Assembly (NCBI GenBank): GCA_965214235.1
Contig: CBDCBH010000003.1
Span: forward strand, 992,001 to 1,056,000
DNA: 64,000 nucleotides
From: Ilyomonas sp965214235
Lineage (GTDB): Bacteria; Bacteroidota; Bacteroidia; Chitinophagales; Chitinophagaceae
Direction: 5' to 3'
Numbering within the stretch: the stretch's first letter is position 1; each line of letters begins with the position of its first letter. Shown in pieces: positions 35,719 through 44,183 of the stretch. The position numbers were made by a program, and so were the translations under genes. A model generated the notes under the pieces. It searched no databases and was not told the DNA's origin. It saw only the letters and a program-made list of their open reading frames with translations.

Positions 35719-36255
35719 ATGATTTTATCAGACAAACGAATATTGGAAGAAATAAACAAAGGCAGCATAAAAATTGAACCTTACGACCGCGAATGCCTTG
35801 GCAGCAACAGTTATGATGTGCATTTGGGCAAATGGCTCGCCACTTACCGCGAGCATATTTTAGATGCTAAAAAGCACAACGAAATTGAGTATTTTGAAAT
35901 ACCCGAAGAAGGCTTTGTTTTGTATCCGCACATTTTTTATTTAGGTTCAACATTAGAATATACGGAAACAATGGAGCACGTTCCTTTTCTCGAAGGTAAA
36001 TCTTCGACCGGTCGTTTGGGCATTGACATTCATGCCACCGCAGGAAAAGGCGATGTTGGTTTTTGCGGTTACTGGACACTTGAGATTTCGGTGAAACAAC
36101 CCGTTCGCATTTACAAAGGAATGCCCATTGGGCAGCTCATTTATTTTCCGGTTGATGGTGAAATTGAAGTGAAATACAACGAAAAGAAAAGCGCCAAATA
36201 CAGCGGGCAAATGGGCAAGCCGGTAGAAAGCATGATGTGGAGAAACAGCTTTTAA
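35719..36255 (+). CDS. dcd: dCTP deaminase
   Basis: 178 residues from ATG 35719 (MILSDKRILEEINKGSIKIE). The trimeric dUTPase-fold motifs are seen: LGSNSYDVHLG, FLEGKSSTGRLGIDIHATAG, and GFCGYWTLEISV with the catalytic Glu. It deaminates dCTP to dUTP for thymidylate synthesis. The stop overlaps the convergent permease gene's stop by four bases. Confidence 0.94.
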   Translation: MILSDKRILEEINKGSIKIEPYDRECLGSNSYDVHLGKWLATYREHILDAKKHNEIEYFEIPEEGFVLYPHIFYLGSTLEYTETMEHVPFLEGKSSTGRLGIDIHATAGKGDVGFCGYWTLEISVKQPVRIYKGMPIGQLIYFPVDGEIEVKYNEKKSAKYSGQMGKPVESMMWRNSF

Positions 36256-36719
36256 CGCTGAAATTCTGCTCTTTTTTCTTCATCATTTTCATGCGCTTCT
36301 TCAACTGAATGCGAGGCTAATAAATCTTTTTCCAATTTGGCTTTTTCTGAAAGAATACCGTAAAATCTTTTCAATGTTTCTAACTCCTGCCCCGTTAAAT
36401 CTTCCGAAGATATCAGGCGGTTGCTGGCTCCTTTTGCCGAAGCTATCAGTTCATTCAATTTTAAGTGCAATGCAGTCATATCTTTATTTGCCGACTGCTG
36501 AATTACAAACACCATTAAAAAAGTAATAATGGTTGTTCCTGTATTAATTACCAACTGCCAGTTTTCGGAATAATGAAAAACAGGACCCGTTGTTCCCCAA
36601 ACCAACACCGTTACAAATGCGCCGATAAAAGCGGCCGGGCTACCACTTATCTTTGTTATTTTACTACTGAATTTTTCGAACCAGCAGGCAAATACATTTT
36701 GTTTTTTTTCGATATCCAT
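36252..36719 (-). CDS. Low-affinity iron permease family protein
   Basis: 155 residues. Two membrane helices, SPAAFIGAFVTVLVWGTTGP and NTGTTIITFLMVFVIQQSAN, match the conserved pair of the family, followed by ALHLKLNELIASAKGASNR and an acidic tail. Despite the family name, iron transport is shown only in fungi; the bacterial role is unclear. Tail-to-tail with dcd, overlapping four bases. Confidence 0.85.
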   Translation of the reverse strand: MDIEKKQNVFACWFEKFSSKITKISGSPAAFIGAFVTVLVWGTTGPVFHYSENWQLVINTGTTIITFLMVFVIQQSANKDMTALHLKLNELIASAKGASNRLISSEDLTGQELETLKRFYGILSEKAKLEKDLLASHSVEEAHENDEEKRAEFQR

Positions 36720-36782
36720 AATTGGAGTTTTATTTTATTATGTATTGCAAATTAAATATTTTATTCAAACAGTTTCTATACA

Positions 36783-37829
36783 ATGTATGCACAGTTACGA
36801 AGGCTTTTGTTTTTATTAGATGCTGAAAGAGCGCACTACACAGCCATGAACTTACTGAAGTACACACCGGCTGTAAAAACAATTACAAGGTTATTATTTC
36901 AATATAAAAATCCATCACTTCACAAAACTATTTTTGGTCTTTCTTTTCAAAACCCGGTTGGTTTAGGCGCAGGCTTCGATAAAAATGCAAACTACCTGAC
37001 AGAGTTGTCCACATTGGGTTTCGGCTTTGTAGAAGTAGGAACGGTAACACCTTTGCCACAGCCGGGAAATGAAAAGCCGCGATTGTTTCGTTTGCTAAAA
37101 GATGGGGCTTTAATCAATAGAATGGGTTTTAACAATGAGGGTTCAGAAGCAATCAAAAAACGATTGATAGAATGGCGACACTCACAGCTCACGGCTCGTA
37201 GCTCACAGCTTATCATTGGTTGTAATATCGGCAAAAACAAAAGTACGGCTAACGAAGATGCCTGGAAAGATTACAACATTGGCTTTACCAAATTGAATGA
37301 TTGCGCTGATTATTTTGTGGTGAATGTAAGCAGCCCTAATACACCCGGTTTGCGGGCTTTGCAAGACAAAGATGCGCTGCATAAAATACTTTCCGAATTG
37401 CAGAACATAAACTATGGTTTGAAAGAAAAAAAGCCCTTGTTATTGAAGATTGCACCCGACCTTACGCAACCGCAATTAGAGGATATTGTTGCACTGGTTG
37501 AAGAAACAAAGTTAGATGGCATTGTGGCAACCAACACCACCATTAGCCGCGATGGTTTACAAACATCAACACAAACAATTAACAGCATTGGTGCAGGCGG
37601 ATTGAGCGGTAAGCCATTGCAAAAACGCTCAACCGAAATTGTTTTGTTTTTGCATAAAAATCTTCCTGCAACGATCCCCATTATTGCAAGTGGCGGAATT
37701 TTTAATGGTAATGATGCAAAAGAAAAAATAGATGCCGGTGCATCGCTTGTTCAGGTGTGGACTGGCTTTATTTACGAAGGTCCGTCTATCGTAAAAAACA
37801 TTTGCCAACATCTTGCTACAACAGAATAA
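36783..37829 (+). CDS. pyrD: Dihydroorotate dehydrogenase, class 2 (quinone)
   Basis: 348 residues. The FMN barrel motifs are NPVGLGAGFDKNA, GFVEVGTVTPLPQPGN, NRMGFNNEG, VNVSSPNTPGL (class 2 catalytic Ser) and IIASGGIFNGNDA. The N-terminal helical pair contacts the membrane quinone. It oxidises dihydroorotate to orotate in pyrimidine synthesis. Residues about 131-143 (RHSQLTARSSQL) are encoded by a slipped repeat absent from the usual family pattern between EAIKKRL and LIIGCNIGKNK (separate entry). The frame is intact and catalytic residues are present, so the enzyme is probably active. Confidence 0.94.
   Translation: MYAQLRRLLFLLDAERAHYTAMNLLKYTPAVKTITRLLFQYKNPSLHKTIFGLSFQNPVGLGAGFDKNANYLTELSTLGFGFVEVGTVTPLPQPGNEKPRLFRLLKDGALINRMGFNNEGSEAIKKRLIEWRHSQLTARSSQLIIGCNIGKNKSTANEDAWKDYNIGFTKLNDCADYFVVNVSSPNTPGLRALQDKDALHKILSELQNINYGLKEKKPLLLKIAPDLTQPQLEDIVALVEETKLDGIVATNTTISRDGLQTSTQTINSIGAGGLSGKPLQKRSTEIVLFLHKNLPATIPIIASGGIFNGNDAKEKIDAGASLVQVWTGFIYEGPSIVKNICQHLATTE
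37179..37210. repeat. in-frame CTCACAGCTCAC-type repeat inside pyrD
   Basis: The plus strand has CTCACAGCTCACGGCTCGTA followed by GCTCACAGCT, i.e. three slipped copies of a GCTCACAG-like unit. This is spacer-type sequence. It encodes a short hydrophilic loop and does not disturb the frame. Confidence 0.55.
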
Positions 37830-37851
37830 AATACCTTTAAAAAGCGGCCAA

Positions 37852-37859
37852 TATATTTG
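37852..37859 (+). promoter_or_regulatory. candidate -7 box (TATATTTG) of the terC-like gene
   Basis: TATATTTG matches TAnnTTTG and lies 19 bases before the ATG at 37879. No TTG was found at the -33 distance. Confidence 0.4.
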
Positions 37860-37878
37860 CCAAAATTAAACATCCCTC

Positions 37879-38652
37879 ATGCACGATTTGTTTTCTGCTG
37901 AAAGTATCGTTTCGTTTTTCGTTTTGGTGATTTTAGAAATTGTGCTGGGCATTGACAATGTGATTTTTGTAAGCATTATCATCAGTCGGATAGAAAAATC
38001 AAAGCAAAAAAAAGCCCGCCTGGTTTGGATGATTGCAGGCATGATTGTTCGCTCGTTGTTGCTGCTGGCATTAACCTGGCTGCTGGCGCAAAAAGGCAAG
38101 TACATTATCCCTGAAAGCTGGTTTGGCAAAGGGTTCGACCTTGCCAGTTTGGTTATGTTGGGCGGTGGTTTGTTCCTCATTTATAAAACAGTAAAAGAAA
38201 TTCATCACAAGCTTGAAGGCAAAGACGAACATGCCGAAGGCGGAGGTAAACCCTTGGTGTTTGGGAATGCAATAGTGCAAATTATTTTAATTGATACTGT
38301 GTTTAGTTTTGATAGCATTATCACTGCCGGCGGCACGGCAAAGCATGTTGAAATTATGATTGCTGCCGTTATCATTGCGATGATAATTATGTTTTTGTTT
38401 TCGCCCAAAATTGCGGCTTTTATTGAAGTTCATCCAACCATTAAAATGCTGGCGTTATCGTTTTTAGTAATGATTGGTTTTATTCTTTTGGTAGAAGGTT
38501 TTGATAGCGAAAAAGCCGAATCGCTTCACTTAAAAAATTACGTGTATTTCGCGATGGCGTTTTCATTTTTTGTTGAATTATTAAACCTGCGGATACGAAA
38601 GAAAAATGCGCCACCGGTGCATCTTCGCGATACGGGAAAAGATAGCTTTTAA
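37879..38652 (+). CDS. TerC-family integral membrane protein
   Basis: 257 residues with seven or more helices. The signature VILEIVLGIDNVIFVSIIIS contains the acidic/Asn metal-site residues of TerC, repeated in inverted form as QIILIDTVFSFDSIITAGG. TerC-type proteins are linked to manganese efflux and tellurite resistance. No other ter genes are nearby, so metal (Mn) export to load secreted enzymes is more likely than tellurite resistance. Confidence 0.9.
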   Translation: MHDLFSAESIVSFFVLVILEIVLGIDNVIFVSIIISRIEKSKQKKARLVWMIAGMIVRSLLLLALTWLLAQKGKYIIPESWFGKGFDLASLVMLGGGLFLIYKTVKEIHHKLEGKDEHAEGGGKPLVFGNAIVQIILIDTVFSFDSIITAGGTAKHVEIMIAAVIIAMIIMFLFSPKIAAFIEVHPTIKMLALSFLVMIGFILLVEGFDSEKAESLHLKNYVYFAMAFSFFVELLNLRIRKKNAPPVHLRDTGKDSF

Positions 38653-38677
38653 ACATCACCAATTATAAACAAACAAC

Positions 38678-39121
38678 ATGAAATTATCCATTGCTTTGCT
38701 TATGTTTATCACCGTTTTCTTTTCGTGTAAAAATGAAACAAAACAAAACGTATCCTCCATTTTCGGAACCTGGCAACTAATTGCCGCTACATCAACTGAA
38801 AGCGGAAAAACCACTTCTACCTTCGACTCTACACACACGATGATAAAAATCATTAACGACACGCATTTTGCTTTTTTAAATCATAGCAAAAACAAAGACA
38901 CAACGGCGGCTGCATTTGATGCTGGTGGCGGAACGTACACTTTGCAGGACAGCGATTACACCGAGCATTTAGACTTTTATAAAGATAAGAACTGGGAAAA
39001 CAACAGCTTTCATTTTACCATAAAAATCAGCAACGATACGCTTGTACAAAAAGGCATCGAAAAAAATGAAAAAGCCGGTGTTAATCATATTATTATGGAA
39101 ACATACAAACGAGTGAAATAG
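38678..39121 (+). CDS. Lipocalin-like lipoprotein
   Basis: 147 residues. The signal MKLSIALLMFITVFFSC gives Cys17. The mature part starts SSIFGTWQLIAAT, the GxW motif of lipocalin-like small barrels. GGGTYTLQDSDYTEHLDFY and the closing METYKRVK are usual for Bacteroidota 'lipocalin-like/DUF4488' proteins. Ligand unknown. 25 bases after terC, possibly co-transcribed. Confidence 0.72.
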   Translation: MKLSIALLMFITVFFSCKNETKQNVSSIFGTWQLIAATSTESGKTTSTFDSTHTMIKIINDTHFAFLNHSKNKDTTAAAFDAGGGTYTLQDSDYTEHLDFYKDKNWENNSFHFTIKISNDTLVQKGIEKNEKAGVNHIIMETYKRVK

Positions 39122-39175
39122 CAAAGTGAACGAGAAATTTTTTTATAAAAAATTCTACCTTTATAAAAAAGCTAT

Positions 39176-39883
39176 ATGAAACCAATATTCACTATGCTGC
39201 TTTTTACAGTGATGTGCCAGTACGCCCAATCACAAACCGACATGAGTTATCAGGAACACAGTTATTACATGGATGTGTACGATAATTCCGGTAAGAAGAT
39301 AGATGCCAATGGCCATGCTTTTTTATCGGGTAGCCCGATGCTGAACAACAACTGGGGAACGGGCTCGGTTGCTTTTACCAATGGCAGGCAGCTTTCTAAT
39401 TTGCCTTTGCAGTTTAACGTGCAAAAAAATGAATTGCACTTTAAAAGAGATTCTACCGTGTTTGGTTTTGCCGATAAAGTGGCCGCTTTTACGATGATGT
39501 ACCAAGATGATGGTGGAAACAAACAGGAAGTGTATTTCAAAAGCGGTTATCCCAATAACCGTGGCGAAGCCACTTCTTTTTTATACCAGGTGATTAATGA
39601 TGGCCCAAATGCGCAGTTTTTGAGAGCCCTGGAATCCAATATTGACCAGCATTATGTGTATGGCGCGGCAGCCAAAGAAAATTATGTGGTTTCTGCAAAA
39701 TGGTACATTTATAACGTAAAAAAGAACATCTTGTTTAGCCTTTCCCGCAACAAACGGTCTCTTGAAAGAGCGCTTCCCGAATATAAAGAAGAGATAGAAA
39801 AATATGCAGCTGACAACAACGTTTCTTTTAACAGCGAAAAAGAAATTAATCAGGTTATTACGAGCTTGAATAAGGTGAAGTAG
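39176..39883 (+). CDS. Secreted protein of unknown function
   Basis: 235 residues with a signal peptide (MKPIFTMLLFTVMCQYAQSQ). The body has SYYMDVYDNSGKKIDANGHA and a DKVAAFTMMYQDDGG segment; the C-terminus is helical. No family recognised. It lies 54 bases after the lipoprotein gene; its stop codon is directly followed by a perfect palindrome. Confidence 0.72.
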   Translation: MKPIFTMLLFTVMCQYAQSQTDMSYQEHSYYMDVYDNSGKKIDANGHAFLSGSPMLNNNWGTGSVAFTNGRQLSNLPLQFNVQKNELHFKRDSTVFGFADKVAAFTMMYQDDGGNKQEVYFKSGYPNNRGEATSFLYQVINDGPNAQFLRALESNIDQHYVYGAAAKENYVVSAKWYIYNVKKNILFSLSRNKRSLERALPEYKEEIEKYAADNNVSFNSEKEINQVITSLNKVK

Positions 39884-39920
39884 CCAACGCTGACAGGGTT
39901 TGAAACCCTGTCAGCGTTGG
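39884..39920. repeat. perfect REP-like palindrome, left of the RAYT gene
   Basis: CCAACGCTGACAGGGTTT, a central G and the exact complement give 18-bp arms. A decayed half copy (CCCTATCAGCGGTTG) follows at about 39931-39945. The core CGCTGACAGGGTTT is shared with the palindrome at 40597-40631. Confidence 0.85.
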
Positions 39921-39956
39921 TAGATTTTGGACCCTATCAGCGGTTGCGTAAGAGAG

Positions 39957-40574
39957 TCAGTCAAACTCTATCTCAAACGCTTTATTGTATTTAGCCTCTG
40001 CCATTTGCATATCGTGAAAACAAACGAACTGCTGTTTGCCACCAAACCAGTTCAATCCCTCTTCGCGCTTTAGCTTGGTTGATCCAAAACTTATGTATGC
40101 TTGATAAGAAGAGTAAGTCCAATTCTTAAAGTTGTTACACAAACCGTGTTTTTGAGGATTGTAATGGATGTAAAAAATAAGCTGTGAAAAATAAGAATCC
40201 TCTGTAATTTCAATTCTTCGAAAAGGCGAATCAAACAAAGCACCTGTACGTTCATTCGCTTTATTAAAAGCTTGTGTATAACCATTGAACAGATTAGAGA
40301 ATTGCCTACTGATTATTTCTTCCGCTGTGTTCTTTTCTTTGTGTTGGATAGCTTTTACAATTTCTGATTCAGATTTTGTTTTAACCAATAAATGAAAGTG
40401 GTTTTTTAGTAAACAATAAGCATAAGTCTCTGCAACTGTTGAAATATAGTGGCTGTATTTCTTCAAGAAATAAAAATGATTGTCAGAAGTAAGAAACAAA
40501 TTTTCTCCATTAATACCACGATTGTAAATGTGATAATAGGTGTCAGTTTGAATGGGTGAAGTATTTGATTTCAT
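39957..40574 (-). CDS. REP-associated tyrosine transposase (RAYT, Y1 family)
   Basis: 205 residues. The N-terminal YYHIYNRGINGENLF and the HUH motif in YCLLKNHFHLLVKT are diagnostic for Y1/RAYT enzymes. The helix with the catalytic Tyr lies toward FSQLIFYIHYNPQKHGL. RAYTs nick single-stranded DNA at REP palindromes and are domesticated rather than self-mobile in most genomes. The gene is bracketed by two palindromes with a common CGCTGACAGGGTTT core, 37 bases beyond its stop and 23 bases before its start, the classic RAYT/BIME arrangement. The frame is intact. Confidence 0.92.
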   Translation of the reverse strand: MKSNTSPIQTDTYYHIYNRGINGENLFLTSDNHFYFLKKYSHYISTVAETYAYCLLKNHFHLLVKTKSESEIVKAIQHKEKNTAEEIISRQFSNLFNGYTQAFNKANERTGALFDSPFRRIEITEDSYFSQLIFYIHYNPQKHGLCNNFKNWTYSSYQAYISFGSTKLKREEGLNWFGGKQQFVCFHDMQMAEAKYNKAFEIEFD

Positions 40575-40596
40575 ATCGTTTTTACACGTTTATCAA

Positions 40597-40631
40597 AACC
40601 GCTGACAGGGTTTTAAACCCTGTCAGCGGTT
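40597..40631. repeat. perfect REP-like palindrome, between polA and the RAYT gene
   Basis: AACCGCTGACAGGGTTT, a central T and the exact complement (17-bp arms). It lies six bases past the polA stop, so it may also end polA transcription. Confidence 0.87.
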
Positions 40632-40636
40632 GACTT

Positions 40637-43465
40637 TTAATGCGCCTCCAGCCAGTTCACTCCCACACCCACTTCCGCTTCCACGGGAACGCCGTTGGGT
40701 AAAAGCAATGCGGTTTTCATGTTGTCTAAAATAAGGGGCTTTAGCGTTTCCACTTCGCTTGCCAACGCATCAAATACCAACTCATCATGAACCTGCAAAA
40801 TCATTCTTGAACTTAAATTTCTTTCTTTAAAAGCAGCATGAATTTTTATCATCGCCAGTTTTATCATGTCTGCCGCAGTACCCTGAATGGGCGAGTTCAC
40901 AGCATTGCGTTCGGCAAAGCTGCGCACCGTAAAATTGCCGGAATTAATATCGCGTAGCCACCGCTTTCTGCCCAATAGAGTTTCGGCATAACCACGCTCG
41001 CGCGCCAGCTTTACCATATCATCCATATACTTTGTAACGCCCGCAAATTCTTTCTTATAATTCTCAATAATCTCCTTTGCTTCCGCCCGACTGATTCCTA
41101 AGTTATCCGACAAGCCAAACGCTCCCTGACCATAGATAATTCCAAAGTTTACGCTCTTGGCTTTGTAGCGCATTTCTTTGGTTACTTCATTCTCTGGCAC
41201 ATTAAAAACTTTGGCTGCGGTGGCGGTATGTATGTCTTTGTTTTGTGCAAATGCCTCGCACATATTCACATCGCCGCTGATGGCAGCAATGATGCGCAAT
41301 TCTATCTGCGAATAATCGGCACTAACCAACACATGCTTCTCATCTCTTGGCACAAATGCTTTGCGAATTTCGCGACCGCGCTCTGTGCGAATGGGAATGT
41401 TTTGCAGGTTCGGCGCATTGCTGCTTAACCGGCCTGTAACCGCTACGGCTTGTGCGTAAGAGGTATGAACACGTCCTGTTTTTTTATTGATCATTAGGGG
41501 CAACGCATCTACATACGTTGACTTTAATTTGCTCAACTGCCGGTAAATTAAAATGTCGTTTACAATAACGTGTTCGTGTGCTAATTTCATCAACACATCT
41601 TCGCCGGTTGCATACTGGCCGCTTTTTGTTTTTTTCGCTTTTGGATCGAGCTTTAATTTATCAAACAAAATTTCACCCAACTGTTTCGGTGAGCCGATGT
41701 TAAACTTCACGCCCGAAGCATCGTAAATGCGTTGCTCGGCAGCCCCTGATTCTATGTCTAATTGCAGGCTGTAATCTTTTAAAAAGGTTTCATCAATCCT
41801 CACACCATTAAACTCCATTTCTGTAAGCACTTCTACCAACGGCACTTCTGCTTCGGCAAACACTTTTTCTACGCCGTTGGATTTTAAAAGAGGTTCAAAT
41901 TTACTTTTCAATTGCAAGGTTATATCGGCATCTTCGGCAGCATATTCTTTGATTTTTTCAAATGCCACATCTCGCATATTCAACTGTCCCTTTCCTCTCT
42001 TGCCAATCAGTTCTTCAATGTGCACCGGCTCGTAGCCCAAATACTTTGCACTTAACAAATCCATGCCCCGCCTGCTTTCCGGCTCTATTACATAATGCGC
42101 CAGCATGGTATCCCATATTGCTCCTTTCAGTTCAACACCATACCACTTCATGATGAGCATATCGTACTTTATATTTTGCCCAACCCATGTGATGTATAAA
42201 TTTTCAAAAAGAGGTTTGAAGTGTTGCAGAATTTCTTTTGTCTGCTCGCCTTCAAAGAGGGGAACATAATAGGCTTCGCCTGGCTGATAACAGAAACTCA
42301 TGCCAACCAATTCGGCGTTGTTCGCATCAACGCCTGTGGTTTCGGTATCAAAACAAATTTGCTGTTGGCCGGATAATTTTTGAATGAGGTTGTGTGTTTT
42401 CTCATCCGTATCAATCAAATGGTATGTATGCGGTGTGTTGCTGATATTTTTATCAACCGCCAAACCCGCCGATACCTCCGCTTCTTCACCTTCTGGAGAA
42501 GAGGGCGGAATCAACTCGATCGCATCTTCTGCATTACCAAATAAGCTTTGCTGCAGAGGCTGTGGTTGCGGTGCGCCAAACGCATTAAAATCATCACCCA
42601 AAATGCGTTTACCCAATGTTTTAAATTCTAGCTCGGTAAACACATCTGCCAGCTCTTTATTATCCCAGCCTTTTAGCTTGTAATTTTCTTCATGAAACTG
42701 AACCGGCACTTTGGTAATGATGGTTGCCAGTTTCTTACTCATAATGGCGTCCGCCTTTCCATTCCTTATTTTTTCGCCCAGCGCACCTTTAATGTTATCT
42801 GCATTTGCCACCACATTTTCCAACGTATCATATTCTTTCAAAAGTTTCGCTGCCGTTTTTTCGCCAACGCCAGCAATGCCGGGAATATTGTCCACTGCAT
42901 CGCCCATTAAACCAAGTATATCAATCACTTGCTCTACGCGCTGTATGTCCCATTTATCACATATTTTTTTCGCGTCTAAAATCTCCATCGGTGCGCCCAT
43001 ATAAGACGGTTTGTAAATGCACACATGCGGGTGAATGAGAAGCTGTCCATAGTCTTTATCGGGCGTTACCATATATACGCTATACCCCGCATCGGCAGCC
43101 TGCCAGGCAAGAGTTCCTATCACATCATCGGCTTCATAACCATCCACTTCTACAACCGGAATGTTGAAGCCGCGAATGATGCGTTTGATGTCGCCAATGC
43201 TATCGCTTAAATCTTCCGGTGCGGCTTGCCGGTTGGCTTTGTAGGCAGCAAAATCAATATGCCTTTCCGTAGGCACGCCGGTATCAAAACAAACGGCTAA
43301 GTGCGTGGGTTTTTCTTTATTTATTAAATCGTACAAAGTATTGGTAAAACCAAACTGTGCATTGGTGTTGCGGCCTTTGGAGGTGATGCGGGGATTGCGG
43401 ATGAGCGCATAATAAGCGCGATAAATGAGGGCAAGCGCATCGAGCAGAAACAATTTTTTTTCCAT
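40637..43465 (-). CDS. polA: DNA polymerase I
   Basis: 942 residues with all three domains. The 5' nuclease has GYEADDVIGTLAWQA and DILGLMGDAVDNIPGIAGVG. The 3'-5' exonuclease has ICFDTETTGVDA with the two metal acids and later YAAEDADITLQL, so proofreading looks intact. The polymerase has LVSADYSQIELRIIA (motif A), RYKAKSVNFGIIYGQG (motif B) and LQVHDELVFDA (motif C). It fills gaps and removes RNA primers. Residues about 300-340 (linker) are variable. Normal length; single-gene unit. Confidence 0.97.
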   Translation of the reverse strand: MEKKLFLLDALALIYRAYYALIRNPRITSKGRNTNAQFGFTNTLYDLINKEKPTHLAVCFDTGVPTERHIDFAAYKANRQAAPEDLSDSIGDIKRIIRGFNIPVVEVDGYEADDVIGTLAWQAADAGYSVYMVTPDKDYGQLLIHPHVCIYKPSYMGAPMEILDAKKICDKWDIQRVEQVIDILGLMGDAVDNIPGIAGVGEKTAAKLLKEYDTLENVVANADNIKGALGEKIRNGKADAIMSKKLATIITKVPVQFHEENYKLKGWDNKELADVFTELEFKTLGKRILGDDFNAFGAPQPQPLQQSLFGNAEDAIELIPPSSPEGEEAEVSAGLAVDKNISNTPHTYHLIDTDEKTHNLIQKLSGQQQICFDTETTGVDANNAELVGMSFCYQPGEAYYVPLFEGEQTKEILQHFKPLFENLYITWVGQNIKYDMLIMKWYGVELKGAIWDTMLAHYVIEPESRRGMDLLSAKYLGYEPVHIEELIGKRGKGQLNMRDVAFEKIKEYAAEDADITLQLKSKFEPLLKSNGVEKVFAEAEVPLVEVLTEMEFNGVRIDETFLKDYSLQLDIESGAAEQRIYDASGVKFNIGSPKQLGEILFDKLKLDPKAKKTKSGQYATGEDVLMKLAHEHVIVNDILIYRQLSKLKSTYVDALPLMINKKTGRVHTSYAQAVAVTGRLSSNAPNLQNIPIRTERGREIRKAFVPRDEKHVLVSADYSQIELRIIAAISGDVNMCEAFAQNKDIHTATAAKVFNVPENEVTKEMRYKAKSVNFGIIYGQGAFGLSDNLGISRAEAKEIIENYKKEFAGVTKYMDDMVKLARERGYAETLLGRKRWLRDINSGNFTVRSFAERNAVNSPIQGTAADMIKLAMIKIHAAFKERNLSSRMILQVHDELVFDALASEVETLKPLILDNMKTALLLPNGVPVEAEVGVGVNWLEAH

Positions 43466-43546
43466 CGAAACGAAGATAAGGAAAGCGATGGGATGGATTG
43501 GTTGAATGATGATGCTTTGGATTTCAAAAAAGTTGATGAAAAACTT

Positions 43547-43885
43547 TTATTGCCATTTCCGGAATATGATTTCAGAAAGAATTTTTAGTTCTTTATCCGA
43601 AATGGATGATTGCTCGCTTTTGTCGTAGATGGCTGCCAAAATCACTTGCTCTTTCATTACTTTCACCAAAGTAATTACACGGGCTCCACCACTTTTTCCT
43701 TTTCCTTTACTTCGGATTGAAAGCCTTATTTTATAAAAATCGCTACCTATCGAAGTACCTTGCAGTGGATCGCTTGTTAAAGAATCAACAAGCCCCAATA
43801 AATCATTTTTGAGTGAAGGATACTTTCGATATAACTTTCTAACTGATCTTTCAAAGGGCTCAATCGTTTCTACACTAAAGCTCAT
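43547..43885 (-). CDS. RelE/ParE-superfamily toxin
   Basis: 112 residues. The N-terminal FERSVRKLYRKYPSLKNDL and central GSDFYKIRLSIRSKGKGKSG, then ARVITLVKV and LAAIYDKSEQSSI, fit the 'type II toxin RelE/ParE' pattern common in Bacteroidota. The start overlaps the upstream antitoxin's stop by 11 bases. Likely an mRNA interferase, but catalytic residues in this subgroup are not well defined. Confidence 0.82.
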   Translation of the reverse strand: MSFSVETIEPFERSVRKLYRKYPSLKNDLLGLVDSLTSDPLQGTSIGSDFYKIRLSIRSKGKGKSGGARVITLVKVMKEQVILAAIYDKSEQSSISDKELKILSEIIFRKWQ

Positions 43886-44084
43886 TTAAAAATGATTTAG
43901 CAGGCCGTGTAGCAATGGCTCCTTTTGCTGCAAGTTCTGCCATTTGCATACCTTCAGCTATCTGCTTCAATAAGTTTGTTTTTGCCCTATTTTCTTTTTC
44001 TATTTTCACAAAATCAAACTGTTTTAAAACTTCAATAAGAAAAGGGTACTTGTTATCTTCTACACTTATTATTACTTGCTTCAT
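43875..44084 (-). CDS. Antitoxin of the RelE-like pair (DUF2683-like)
   Basis: 69 residues from ATG 44084 (MKQVIISVEDNKYPFLIEVL); an ATG two codons upstream is equally possible. FDFVKIEKENRAKTN followed by an Ala/Lys helix resembles the small antitoxins that precede this toxin type. It overlaps the toxin gene by 11 bases, implying coupled translation. Confidence 0.78.
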   Translation of the reverse strand: MKQVIISVEDNKYPFLIEVLKQFDFVKIEKENRAKTNLLKQIAEGMQMAELAAKGAIATRPAKSFLNEL

Positions 44085-44183
44085 AACCATATTTTATTCT
44101 AAAACGAAGTTATTAAAATTGAACTGAACGATTGGTAAAGCTTGTTTTAAACAATCTATGATGGACTGAAAAATATCCATAAT

